A DNA stretch of 64,000 bases. It comes from Streptomyces durocortorensis (GTDB taxonomy: Bacteria > Actinomycetota > Actinomycetes > Streptomycetales > Streptomycetaceae). The translations under genes were made by a program, and so were the position numbers. The number at the start of each line of letters is the position of its first letter. Positions within the stretch are counted from its first letter, which is position 1. The DNA lies in assembly GCF_031760065.1 (NCBI RefSeq), contig NZ_CP134500.1:3410001-3474000 (forward strand), in the 5' to 3' direction. Shown here piece by piece: positions 16,709 through 24,613 of this stretch. The notes beneath the pieces are model-generated. The model saw nothing but the letters and a program-made list of their open reading frames with translations, ran no database searches and was not told the origin of the DNA.

Positions 16709-17778
16709 TGACCTCCCGGACCGTGACCCTGCTCGACGTGGCCCGTGCCGCCGGGGTCTCCAAGAGCACCGCGTCCGACGCCCTCCAGGGCTCGGGGCGG
16801 GTCGCGGAGGCCACCCGGGACCGGGTCCGCGCGGTGGCGCGGGAGCTCGGCTACCGCCCCAACAGCGCCGCCCGGCGGCTGCGCCGCGCCAGTACCGGCG
16901 CCGTCGGGCTGTATCTGCCCCAGACGGCGACCCGGCTGGACTACTACATGAACCTCGCCTTCGGCGCCGTGGCGCGCGCCCAGGAGGAGGGGCTCGACGT
17001 GGTGCTGCTGGCGCCCGCGGGCGCGGCGAGCGGGCCGGTCGGCTCGCGCGTCGACGGGCTCCTGCTGATCGACCCCGAGGTCGGCGACAGTGCGGTGCCC
17101 GGACTGCTCGACGCGGGCGTCCCGGTGGTCACCGGCGAGCGCTACCTCGGCCCGGCCGCCGGCCCCAGCGGCGCCGTGGTCTGCGACAACGCCGCCTCGC
17201 TGACCGCCCTCCTCGACCACGTGACCGGGCGCGGCGCCCGCCGCCCCGCCGTACTGGCCCCGGCGGGCACCTCCGCCTGGGCGACCGCGCTGCGCGCCAC
17301 CGCGGCCTCCTGGGGCCGGGCCCACGGGGTGGAGGTCGCGCTGCGCACCGTGCCGTTCGCGGCGACCCCCGGGGAGGCCGAGGAGACCACCCGGGCGCTG
17401 CTGAGCGCCGACCCCGCCGTCGACGCCGTGATCTGCGCCCCCGACGGCTCCGCCCCCGGCGTCCTGCGCGCCGCGGCCGCCCTCGGCCGGGAGGTCGGCG
17501 GAAGGCACGGAACCGACGGAGGCAGCGGAGGCAGCAGCAGCGGAAACGGCGACGGCGGCAGGCTCGGCGGCGCCCCCCTCCTCGTCGCCTCCTGCGTCGA
17601 CGGCACCGCCACCCGCAGCTCCGAGCCGCCCGTCACCGCCGTCGACCTGCGCCCCGCCGCGTACGGCCGCGCCTGCGCCGAGCTGCTCTGCGACATCCTC
17701 GCGGACCGCGCGGCCCCCGACACCGTCCGCGACCACGCCTGGTCCCTGGAGACCCGCGCCTCCACCACGCCCGCCTGA
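16708..17778 (+). CDS. LacI-family transcriptional regulator
   Basis: 356 aa. N-terminal HTH TLLDVARAAGVSKSTASDALQGSGRVAEATRDRV with the hinge helix LGYRPNSAARRLRR, then a periplasmic-binding-like sensor domain. A low-complexity Gly/Ser/Asn segment of about 25 residues (GTDGGSGGSSSGNGDGG, residues about 270-290) interrupts the sensor domain before LLVASCVDGTATRSSEPPVTAVDL, a point usually occupied by a short loop. The GTG at 16708 is selected by the HTH position. It probably represses the divergent amidase through the two palindromes; the ligand may be a polyamine-related compound (inference). Confidence 0.92.
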   Translation: MTSRTVTLLDVARAAGVSKSTASDALQGSGRVAEATRDRVRAVARELGYRPNSAARRLRRASTGAVGLYLPQTATRLDYYMNLAFGAVARAQEEGLDVVLLAPAGAASGPVGSRVDGLLLIDPEVGDSAVPGLLDAGVPVVTGERYLGPAAGPSGAVVCDNAASLTALLDHVTGRGARRPAVLAPAGTSAWATALRATAASWGRAHGVEVALRTVPFAATPGEAEETTRALLSADPAVDAVICAPDGSAPGVLRAAAALGREVGGRHGTDGGSGGSSSGNGDGGRLGGAPLLVASCVDGTATRSSEPPVTAVDLRPAAYGRACAELLCDILADRAAPDTVRDHAWSLETRASTTPA

Positions 17779-17927
17779 GCGGTCCACTCCAGGCGTCCCG
17801 ACCGTCCCACCCCCTCCGGTTCCGTCCGCCCGGGCGGGTTTCGGGAGGGTTCACGGACGGGCGGAACGCTCCCCAGGGAGGGGGCGGAACCCGCCCCTGG
17901 GCGGGGGTAACCCGATGGCCTGATCCC

Positions 17928-18011
17928 TAGCGTTCATGGGGTCAACATCCATCCGGAACGGTCCGGCCGCCCCGCGGTCGCGCCGCTCCTCGCGTGAAAG
18001 GTGTGAGCCAC
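17928..18011 (+). promoter_or_regulatory. Leader region and possible -10 of lanA1
   Basis: The 230 bp between the LacI gene and lanA1 contain GC-rich imperfect hairpins (17822-17905) that may terminate the LacI transcript. TAGCGT at 17928-17933 is a candidate -10 giving a leader of about 75 nt, but no matching -35 is evident. Confidence 0.3.
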
Positions 18012-18197
18012 ATGGCGAACCCGAACGTCGGCATCCTCGAAGAGATCGACGACCAGAACCTCGACTCCGTCAGCGCCGCCGGCCAGGGCTGGGGAACCCT
18101 CGTGTCCTCCCTGTCCTGCTACGGCGCCAGCTACGTCCTGGGGAACAACGGGAACTTCTGCACCGCGACCGCGGAGTGCCAGAACAACTGCAAGTGA
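18012..18197 (+). CDS. lanA1: Class II lanthipeptide precursor, alpha peptide
   Basis: 61 aa. Acidic leader MANPNVGILEEIDDQNLDSV, probable cleavage after S-A-A-G (residue 24), and a 37-residue core with Cys36, Cys50, Cys56 and Cys60 and Ser/Thr at 29, 32, 33, 35, 40, 51 and 53. The core end GNNGNFCTATAECQNNCK lines up with lacticin 3147 A1 and the mersacidin-type alpha peptides of haloduracin and lichenicidin, including the C-T-x-T-x-E-C ring that binds lipid II in that group. ATG at 18012 chosen because AAAGGTG precedes it at suitable distance. LanM1 follows directly and should dehydrate and cyclise it. Expected to work with the lanA2 product. Confidence 0.93.
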   Translation: MANPNVGILEEIDDQNLDSVSAAGQGWGTLVSSLSCYGASYVLGNNGNFCTATAECQNNCK

Positions 18198-18202
18198 CCT
18201 TC

Positions 18203-18231
18203 TGACGCCGGGACTCCACCTCCCGGCGTCA
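18203..18231 (+). terminator. Hairpin between lanA1 and lanM1 (attenuator-like)
   Basis: Perfect 11-bp stem TGACGCCGGGA/TCCCGGCGTCA with a 7-nt loop starting 6 nt after the lanA1 stop, no T tract. Such a hairpin commonly keeps precursor mRNA abundant while letting limited read-through reach lanM. Confidence 0.65.
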
Positions 18232-18292
18232 CCCCCACTTCCCTTCACCCAGCGCCCTGCCTCCCGCCCGCCTCCCGCCCGCCCAGGATCCG

Positions 18293-21200
18293 GTGTTCAT
18301 GAACAGTCACGACGTCTCCCCCGGCCCCGGCACGTCCGAAGCGCTTCGGACGTATCTGCCGGAGCTGACCGACCCCGTGCTGATCGCACACGTCGAGGAA
18401 CGGCTGCGGGCAGCAGCAGGGGCAAGGACAGCCGCCGAGCCGCAACCCCGCCCCGAGCAACCCGTCCCGTACGACCCCTCCCTCGACCCCGACGGGCTCT
18501 TCCACGACTACTTCCGGCACTTCGTCGGGCCCTGGACGGACCTCGTCCGCGATGCCGCCGCGCAGTCCCCCCTGGTCGCCGACCCGGGGGCCGTGGTCGA
18601 CGACTTCCTCGTGCACCAGACCGGGCTCGTCTCCCGGCTGATGATCCGCACCCTGGTCGAGGAGCTCCACCAGCGGCGTTCGGCGGGCCTGCTCGACGGG
18701 GGCAGCCCCGAGGAGCGGTACGCGGCCTTCCGGCGGTGGACCAACAGCGCGTCCGGGCACGGCGAGCTGCTCGGCCGCTACCCGCACCTCTTCCACCTGG
18801 TGCACAGCCAGGTCGGCTCCGCGGCCCGCTACGTCGTCGAGCTGCTCCGCGAACTCGACTCCGCCGCACCCCGGTTGGGCACCCTGATACCCGGCGGCGC
18901 GGGGGACGCCCGCGTCGAGCGCCTCGTCCTCGGCGAGGGCGACACCCACAACGGCGGGCGGTCCGTCGCACAGGTCCTGTTCACCGACGGCCGCCGGGTC
19001 CTCTACAAGCCGCACCCGATCGGCGCGGAGGCGGGCTACAGCTCCTTCGTCTCCTGGATGAACGGGCGGCTCGGCACCGATCTGCCGACCGTCGCCGTGC
19101 TGCCGACCGAGCACGGCGGGTTCGTCGAGTTCATCCCCACCGAGGAGTACGCGGGCGAGGAGAAGGACTACTTCGCCCGGATCGGCACCCTCGCAGGCAT
19201 CCTCTTCCTGCTGCGGGCCACCGACATCCACTTCGAGAACATGGTCTCCTGCGCCGCCGGGCCGGTCGTCATCGACACCGAGACCCTGCTGTCGCCCCGG
19301 CTGAACCTCCCCGAGGCGTACGACGACGGGGCCGCCTCCAAGATCGCGGCGCTCACGCTCCGGGAGTCGATCATCGGTTCCGGGCTGCTGCCGCTCGTCG
19401 TGCGCGCCGGGGACGACGACCACGGCATGGACATCGGTGCGATCGGCTACGACACCGGCCAGCGTTCCCCGTACAAGTCGCTGAGCCTCCAGAACCCGGG
19501 CCGCGACGACATGTTCGTCGGGATGGTCACCACGACGACCACCGCCGCCAACGCCAACCTCGCCGTGCAGCGCGCGACCCAGCTGCCCGTCAACGACCAA
19601 CGGGACATCATCAAGCGCGAGTTCAGCCGGGTCCTGCGGTACGCGGCACAGCAGCCGGACGCGGTCGTCCACGCGATCGAGGAGTTCCTCGGCGACGTGC
19701 AGTTCCGGCACGTCAACCAGGCGACCATCTTCTACACCCAGTTGCTGCGCATGGCGACGCACCCGCACGCGATGGCCGACCCGGTCGTCCGCGCAGCCGT
19801 CCTGAACCGGACCGTCCTGCGCACCGGCGACTCCCCCGAGATCGCTGACGCCGAGGTCCGGCAGATGGCCCGGGGCGACGTCCCCTACTTCTCGTACACC
19901 GCCCGGTCCCGCGCGCTCGGCTCCACGGACGGGACGGTCCGGGCCGACGCCCTGGCCGAACCGCCGCTGACCACCGTGCGCGAGCGGGTCCACGGGCTCG
20001 ACGAGGCGGTCATCGAGCGCGAACTGCGCCTGATCGACTTCTCGTTCGTCAACAAGCTGCCGACCGAGCAGGAGGAGACCGGGTTCGTGCCCGTGCGCCC
20101 GGCGGGCAGGCCCCCCGTCGCCGTGGACCGGGACCGGTTCGTCCACGAGGCCGTACGGGTCGGGGAGCGACTGCTCGCGACCCGGGTGGCGAGCACCGAG
20201 CCCCGTCACCCGGCGACCTGGATAGCCCCGCAGGTCACCACCGACTCGCAGAGCCAGTGGAGTCCGGGCACCCTCGGCTACGACCTGTACGGCGGCAGCC
20301 CCGGGCCCGCCCTCGTCCTCGCCGCCCTGGCCCGCGAGACGGGACGGGCGGACTTCGCGGCAGCGGCGCGCGGCGTGCTGGACCCGGTCGAGGAGCAGCT
20401 GCGCGGCGGCGCCCTCGCCGAGCAGGGGGTGTCGGTGGGCGGGATGACCGGGATGGCCGGTACCGCGTACGCCCTCGTCGTGGCCCGTGACCTGCTGGAC
20501 GAGCCGGAGGCCGGGCGCCTCGGCGAGCTGGCCCGGGAGCTGGCCCGGTGCTCGGGGGCGGAGATCGGCACCGACTTCCTCAGCGGCATGGCGGGCGCGC
20601 TGTCCGTCGGCCTCGCGCTGCACGAGCGCGCCACGGACCCCGCCGAACGGGCGGTCGTCGCGGAGGCGGTCCGCACCATCGCCGCCCGCGAGACCGAGGC
20701 GCTCGGCGGCTTCGGGCTCCAGGACCCCCGGGTCACCCCGTACACCGGTTACGCGCACGGGGCCATGGGCATCGCGCCCGTACTGCTGCGCTACGGCGCC
20801 GAGTTCGACGACCCGGACGTGCACGGGCTCGGGCTGCGCATCCTCGGCGCGGTCCTCGAATCCCAGGCGGAGAGCGACCGCGACTGGCCGCGCGTGTGGG
20901 GCGAGCCGGAGCGCTCGTACGGCTGGTGCCACGGCGCCCCCGGGATTCTGCTGGGCGCGCTGATGAGCAACCAGCACGCGCCCGGAGCCGTCTCACGCCC
21001 GGTGCTGGACCGGCTGGCGGAGCTGACCCTCGCCCGAGGCTTCGGCAACAACCCGACGTACTGCCACGGCGACCTGGCCGGAGCGGAGATCGTCCGGCTC
21101 GGGGAGGACCTGGTCCCGGGACTGTTCGGCGAGGGCGCCGGGGGCGGCGGTGCCGAGGACCTGTACCCGCGCCTCTTCGACGAGGTCGTCGAGCGGTACG

Positions 21201-21325
21201 GGCAGCGCTCGGACACCAAGTACGCGTACACCAACAGCCTCATGGTCGGGGAGGCCGGACTCGCCTGGTCCGTCCTCCACCACCTGGACCCGGGGAGCCA
21301 CCCCTCCCTGCTGCGCCTCGCCTAG
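18293..21325 (+). CDS. lanM1: LanM lanthionine synthetase (alpha-peptide side)
   Basis: 1010 aa bifunctional class II synthetase. The N-terminal dehydratase (DUF4135) shows GEGDTHNGGRSVAQVLF with the Asp-x-His pair near residues 217-219, LYKPHPIG with the kinase-like Lys, TDIHFENMV and VIDTETLLSP; it phosphorylates Ser/Thr of the precursor and eliminates phosphate. The C-terminal LanC-like cyclase has its zinc ligands in YGWCHGAPG (near 880) and YCHGDLAG (near 922). GTG at 18293 has AGGA five bases away; ATG at 18299 is an alternative. Its position right after lanA1 implies it modifies the alpha peptide. Confidence 0.95.
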   Translation: MFMNSHDVSPGPGTSEALRTYLPELTDPVLIAHVEERLRAAAGARTAAEPQPRPEQPVPYDPSLDPDGLFHDYFRHFVGPWTDLVRDAAAQSPLVADPGAVVDDFLVHQTGLVSRLMIRTLVEELHQRRSAGLLDGGSPEERYAAFRRWTNSASGHGELLGRYPHLFHLVHSQVGSAARYVVELLRELDSAAPRLGTLIPGGAGDARVERLVLGEGDTHNGGRSVAQVLFTDGRRVLYKPHPIGAEAGYSSFVSWMNGRLGTDLPTVAVLPTEHGGFVEFIPTEEYAGEEKDYFARIGTLAGILFLLRATDIHFENMVSCAAGPVVIDTETLLSPRLNLPEAYDDGAASKIAALTLRESIIGSGLLPLVVRAGDDDHGMDIGAIGYDTGQRSPYKSLSLQNPGRDDMFVGMVTTTTTAANANLAVQRATQLPVNDQRDIIKREFSRVLRYAAQQPDAVVHAIEEFLGDVQFRHVNQATIFYTQLLRMATHPHAMADPVVRAAVLNRTVLRTGDSPEIADAEVRQMARGDVPYFSYTARSRALGSTDGTVRADALAEPPLTTVRERVHGLDEAVIERELRLIDFSFVNKLPTEQEETGFVPVRPAGRPPVAVDRDRFVHEAVRVGERLLATRVASTEPRHPATWIAPQVTTDSQSQWSPGTLGYDLYGGSPGPALVLAALARETGRADFAAAARGVLDPVEEQLRGGALAEQGVSVGGMTGMAGTAYALVVARDLLDEPEAGRLGELARELARCSGAEIGTDFLSGMAGALSVGLALHERATDPAERAVVAEAVRTIAARETEALGGFGLQDPRVTPYTGYAHGAMGIAPVLLRYGAEFDDPDVHGLGLRILGAVLESQAESDRDWPRVWGEPERSYGWCHGAPGILLGALMSNQHAPGAVSRPVLDRLAELTLARGFGNNPTYCHGDLAGAEIVRLGEDLVPGLFGEGAGGGGAEDLYPRLFDEVVERYGQRSDTKYAYTNSLMVGEAGLAWSVLHHLDPGSHPSLLRLA

Positions 21326-21426
21326 GGCTCGTCCCCGCGGCAGCGCTCCACGAACCGGGCCCGCGTCCTGCCGGGCCCTGGCACCACCCATCCACGCAGG
21401 AAGAAACAGAACAGAGAGGAACCGTC

Positions 21427-21627
21427 ATGGGCGACATCGCCATGAACGACACCACCGGATACGTCAGCGCCGACGAGCTCGTGGAGCTCGCGGACGCGCC
21501 GGACTCGCTGGCCGCGGGCATCACGCCCACCATCGTCCCGGCCACCGCCGTCACCACGGTGATCGTCGGCGCCAGCGCCGCGATGCAGGGCGGCTGCCCG
21601 ACGAGCGGCTGCACCAAGCGCTGCTGA
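21427..21627 (+). CDS. lanA2: Class II lanthipeptide precursor, beta peptide
   Basis: 66 aa. Leader with acidic helix (YVSADELVELADAPDSL) ending L-A-A-G (residue 31), then a 35-residue hydrophobic core ITPTIVPATAVTTVIVGA..., with Cys57, Cys62 and Cys66 in QGGCPTSGCTKRC. The CPTxxCTxxC terminus is the hallmark of beta peptides of two-component lantibiotics (haloduracin beta, lichenicidin beta end CPTTKCTSxC). Thr33, 35, 40, 43, 44, Ser50, Thr59, Ser60 and Thr63 are candidate dehydration sites. ATG at 21427 with AGAGAGGA upstream; ATG at 21442 is a weaker alternative. LanM2 is the adjacent synthetase. Confidence 0.93.
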   Translation: MGDIAMNDTTGYVSADELVELADAPDSLAAGITPTIVPATAVTTVIVGASAAMQGGCPTSGCTKRC

Positions 21628-21647
21628 ACCCGCTGAGCCGGTGAGGC

Positions 21648-21684
21648 GCGGGCGCCCCGGAACCGTTACTTCCGGGGCGCCCGC
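21648..21684 (+). terminator. Hairpin between lanA2 and lanM2 (attenuator-like)
   Basis: Perfect 15-bp GC-rich stem (21648-21662 with 21670-21684) and 7-nt loop CCGTTAC, 20 nt after the lanA2 stop. Mirrors the hairpin after lanA1 and probably sets the lanA2:lanM2 ratio. Confidence 0.7.
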
Positions 21685-21763
21685 CCCCACCCTCCCACCC
21701 CTGAACACCGCACACACCCCTGAAACGGCGGAAGCCGGCAGACGACGGCAAGAGAGTCCACGA

Positions 21764-24613
21764 GTGCACCTGAGCGACGCGTTCCTCGACGAGCTGGTCC
21801 AGCGCATCACCGAGGAGAGGGCAGACGTATTCGGCGCTTTCTACACGCCGTACCTCCGCGACGGCGCCCAGCGCATCGCCGGGCTCGCCGCCTCCCCCCA
21901 GGGCCCGGACGGCATCGACGGCGTGGCGGATCTCGCCGGGGTCGCCGAGTCCGCGCTCCGCTCCCTCATGAGCCACTGTGTCGAGACCGGCGTACGCACC
22001 CTGATCGCCTCCTTCCGCGCCCAGGACACCGGCTACGAGGCGTTCCACGCCCACCTCGCCGAGACCACGGGCCGCGAGGCGGTCCTCGCCCGATTCCCCG
22101 AGCTGGACCGGCTGCTGCGCCTGGTCACCGCCCGTACCGCCCGTACGGTGGCCGACGTGCTGCACGCCGCGGCCGCGGACCGGGCCGAGCTGGAGATACT
22201 CCTCGGCGGGCCCGGCCGCATCGTGTCGCTCACCCCGGGGCTCGGCGACGCCCACCGGGGCGGGCGGACGGTCTGCCTGGTGGTCCGGGACGACGGCTCG
22301 CGCGCCGTGTACAAGCCGCAGCAGGACAACTGCCAGCAGCTCCTGACCACCCTGCGCACGCTCCTCGACGCGGACGGTTCCTTCTTCGGGCCGCTGCACC
22401 CGCGCACCCTCGTCCGGCCGGCCCACGTCTGGCAGGAGTTCGTCGCGCACGCCGACCTCGACGGGACGGCGGAGCACAGCGCCCGCTACTTCCGGCGCTT
22501 CGGCCGGTCCGCCGCGCTCCTGGCCATGCTCGGGGCCACCGACCTGCACCACGAGAACATCATCGCCACCCCCGCGGGGCCGGTCGTCATCGACACCGAG
22601 ACCCTGGTGTCGCTGCCCAACTCCGCACCGGGACAGTCGGGTTCCGCGGCCGCCGCGCTCAACCTGGACATCGAGCACTCCGTCCTCAACACCCTTCTCC
22701 TCCCGGCCCGTTACGCCGGGGCCAAGCTGGACGTCGACATCTCGGGGATCGGCTGCGTACGGCCCGAGGCGTCCGAGCACCTCCAGTCGTACGCGGTCGT
22801 GGACGCCGGGAGTGACGACATCCGCTTCGACCGCAGCCAGGTCGTCGTCGAGCACGGCGCCAACATGGCCACCGTGGCGGGCGAGCCGCTGGACCCGCGC
22901 CGCTGGACCGACGACCTCGTCGCCGGGTACCGCGAGGCCCGTGCCCTGCTCACCGCCCACCGCGCCGCCCTGGAGGAGGCCGTACGGGGCTCCGCGGACT
23001 GGGCGGTGCGCCAGGTCGTGAGGCCCACCTATGTGTACGCGCGGTTCCTGGAGGCCTCAACCCACCCCGTGCACCTGGGCAGCAGGAAGGACCGGGCCGA
23101 GCTGCTCGGGAAACTGCCGCGCCACTACCGGGGCACGGCTGCGGAGTCGGCGGACGCGGTGCACCGGGAGGAGGTCGCGGCGCTGCTCGACCTCGATGTG
23201 CCGTTCTTCACCGTGGACTGCGACTCCACTCTGCTGCGGGGCGACTTCGACGAGGAGATCCGCAGCGCCGCCCAGGTCACCCCACGGGAGTCCGCGGTCG
23301 CCGCCGTGGGGTCCTTCTTCGCCCGCCCCGCCGACCGCGACCCCACCTACATCCGCTACGCACTGGCCGGTTCCGCCGACGACGTGTGGGAGACCCGGAG
23401 GCCCGGGACCACGGCCGGCGGCGACCCGACGCTCCCCGGGCTCGCCGACCCGGGCGACTGGCACGCCCTGCTCCGTGGCCTCGTGGTCGGCGGGGCCGAC
23501 GCCCCGACCTGGCTGACACCCCGCCTCCGGGGCGACGGGCTGCGCCTCGGCGGCGTCGACGCCACGCTGTACGACGGCGGCGGTCTCCTGCTGCACCTCG
23601 CGCAGAGCGCGGCCCGCACCGGCGTCTCCCCGGTCGGCGTGGACCTGGAGCGGGTGTGCGCCGGGGCCGTGCACACCCGGCCCACCGTGCTCGACGGGTC
23701 GCCGCTGTCGATGTCGCCGTTCACCGGAGTGCTCTCCGACCTGGTGACCGACTGGGAGATCCGGCGGCTGGCGGACCCGGACGCCCGCTTCCGGGACGAC
23801 GTCCACTTCCGCCCGGCGGACGGCACGTTCGACGTCGACGCGCTCTCCGCCGCCGACTTCGACCACCTCAACGGCTACGGCGGCTACCTCGTCCACCTCG
23901 CCGCCCACACCCGGGCCGGGGCGGGTGAGGTGACCGGCGCCGGGGCCGAGCGGCTGCTGCGCCGCCTGGTCGCGGTGGACGGCGACCCGGCCACGTACGC
24001 CGAAGGCACCGAACTCGGGCTGGCCCACGGCCGGTTCGGCCGGATCACGGCCCTGTCCGCGATGGTCGCGGCGGGCCTGGACGGGGACAGCGGCGCCCGC
24101 GCCCATCTGGAGCTGTTCGCCGAGGCGTACGGCCGCCACCGCTGGCAGGACGCCGCCCTGCGCGACCGGGGGGCGGGCAGCACCGGCTGGTGCAAGGGGT
24201 ACGCGGGCATCGCGTACGCGCACGCCACGCTGCTCACCGCCCTCGGTGAACCGGCGGGCCGCGTGGCGGATGCGGTCGCCCCGGAGATCGCCCGCGTGCT
24301 GGAACCGGGCCCCACCGGAACCGAAACCGGCACCGCACCCGGCCCCGACCTCAGCCTCTGCCACGGTCTCGCCGGCCGCATCGCGGTCCTGTGCCACCTG
24401 GCGGACCTGCTCGGCAGGCCCGACCTGCGCGACGGGGCCGCCGCCCTGCACACCGGCTTCCTCGACCGGTACGGGGAGGGCGGCTGGTCCTGCGGGATCG
24501 GCACCGAACCCCTCCTGCCCTCCTACTTCCTCGGCCTCTCCGGCTGGTTCGCGGCACAGCAGATGCTCGGCCACCCCGGAACGGGCCTCCCCCGCTGCCT
24601 CGGAGGCCGCTGA
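21764..24613 (+). CDS. lanM2: LanM lanthionine synthetase (beta-peptide side)
   Basis: 949 aa, the second class II synthetase. Dehydratase motifs: GLGDAHRGGRTVCLVV with Asp-x-His near 162-164, VYKPQQDN, TDLHHENII and VIDTETLVSLP. Cyclase zinc motifs: TGWCKGYAG (near 807, Lys in place of the His seen in LanM1; the ligand Cys is kept) and LCHGLAG (near 865). Low similarity to LanM1 outside motifs argues against a recent tandem duplication. GTG at 21764 selected as the first start before VHLSDAFLDELV, with AGAGAG upstream. Its stop overlaps the LanT start (TGATG), so modification and export are translationally linked. Confidence 0.94.
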   Translation: MHLSDAFLDELVQRITEERADVFGAFYTPYLRDGAQRIAGLAASPQGPDGIDGVADLAGVAESALRSLMSHCVETGVRTLIASFRAQDTGYEAFHAHLAETTGREAVLARFPELDRLLRLVTARTARTVADVLHAAAADRAELEILLGGPGRIVSLTPGLGDAHRGGRTVCLVVRDDGSRAVYKPQQDNCQQLLTTLRTLLDADGSFFGPLHPRTLVRPAHVWQEFVAHADLDGTAEHSARYFRRFGRSAALLAMLGATDLHHENIIATPAGPVVIDTETLVSLPNSAPGQSGSAAAALNLDIEHSVLNTLLLPARYAGAKLDVDISGIGCVRPEASEHLQSYAVVDAGSDDIRFDRSQVVVEHGANMATVAGEPLDPRRWTDDLVAGYREARALLTAHRAALEEAVRGSADWAVRQVVRPTYVYARFLEASTHPVHLGSRKDRAELLGKLPRHYRGTAAESADAVHREEVAALLDLDVPFFTVDCDSTLLRGDFDEEIRSAAQVTPRESAVAAVGSFFARPADRDPTYIRYALAGSADDVWETRRPGTTAGGDPTLPGLADPGDWHALLRGLVVGGADAPTWLTPRLRGDGLRLGGVDATLYDGGGLLLHLAQSAARTGVSPVGVDLERVCAGAVHTRPTVLDGSPLSMSPFTGVLSDLVTDWEIRRLADPDARFRDDVHFRPADGTFDVDALSAADFDHLNGYGGYLVHLAAHTRAGAGEVTGAGAERLLRRLVAVDGDPATYAEGTELGLAHGRFGRITALSAMVAAGLDGDSGARAHLELFAEAYGRHRWQDAALRDRGAGSTGWCKGYAGIAYAHATLLTALGEPAGRVADAVAPEIARVLEPGPTGTETGTAPGPDLSLCHGLAGRIAVLCHLADLLGRPDLRDGAAALHTGFLDRYGEGGWSCGIGTEPLLPSYFLGLSGWFAAQQMLGHPGTGLPRCLGGR

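Noticed and set aside
17905..17935. ECF-type promoter for lanA1
   Set aside because: GGTAAC and CGTT resemble ECF elements only loosely, so no sigma factor was assigned.
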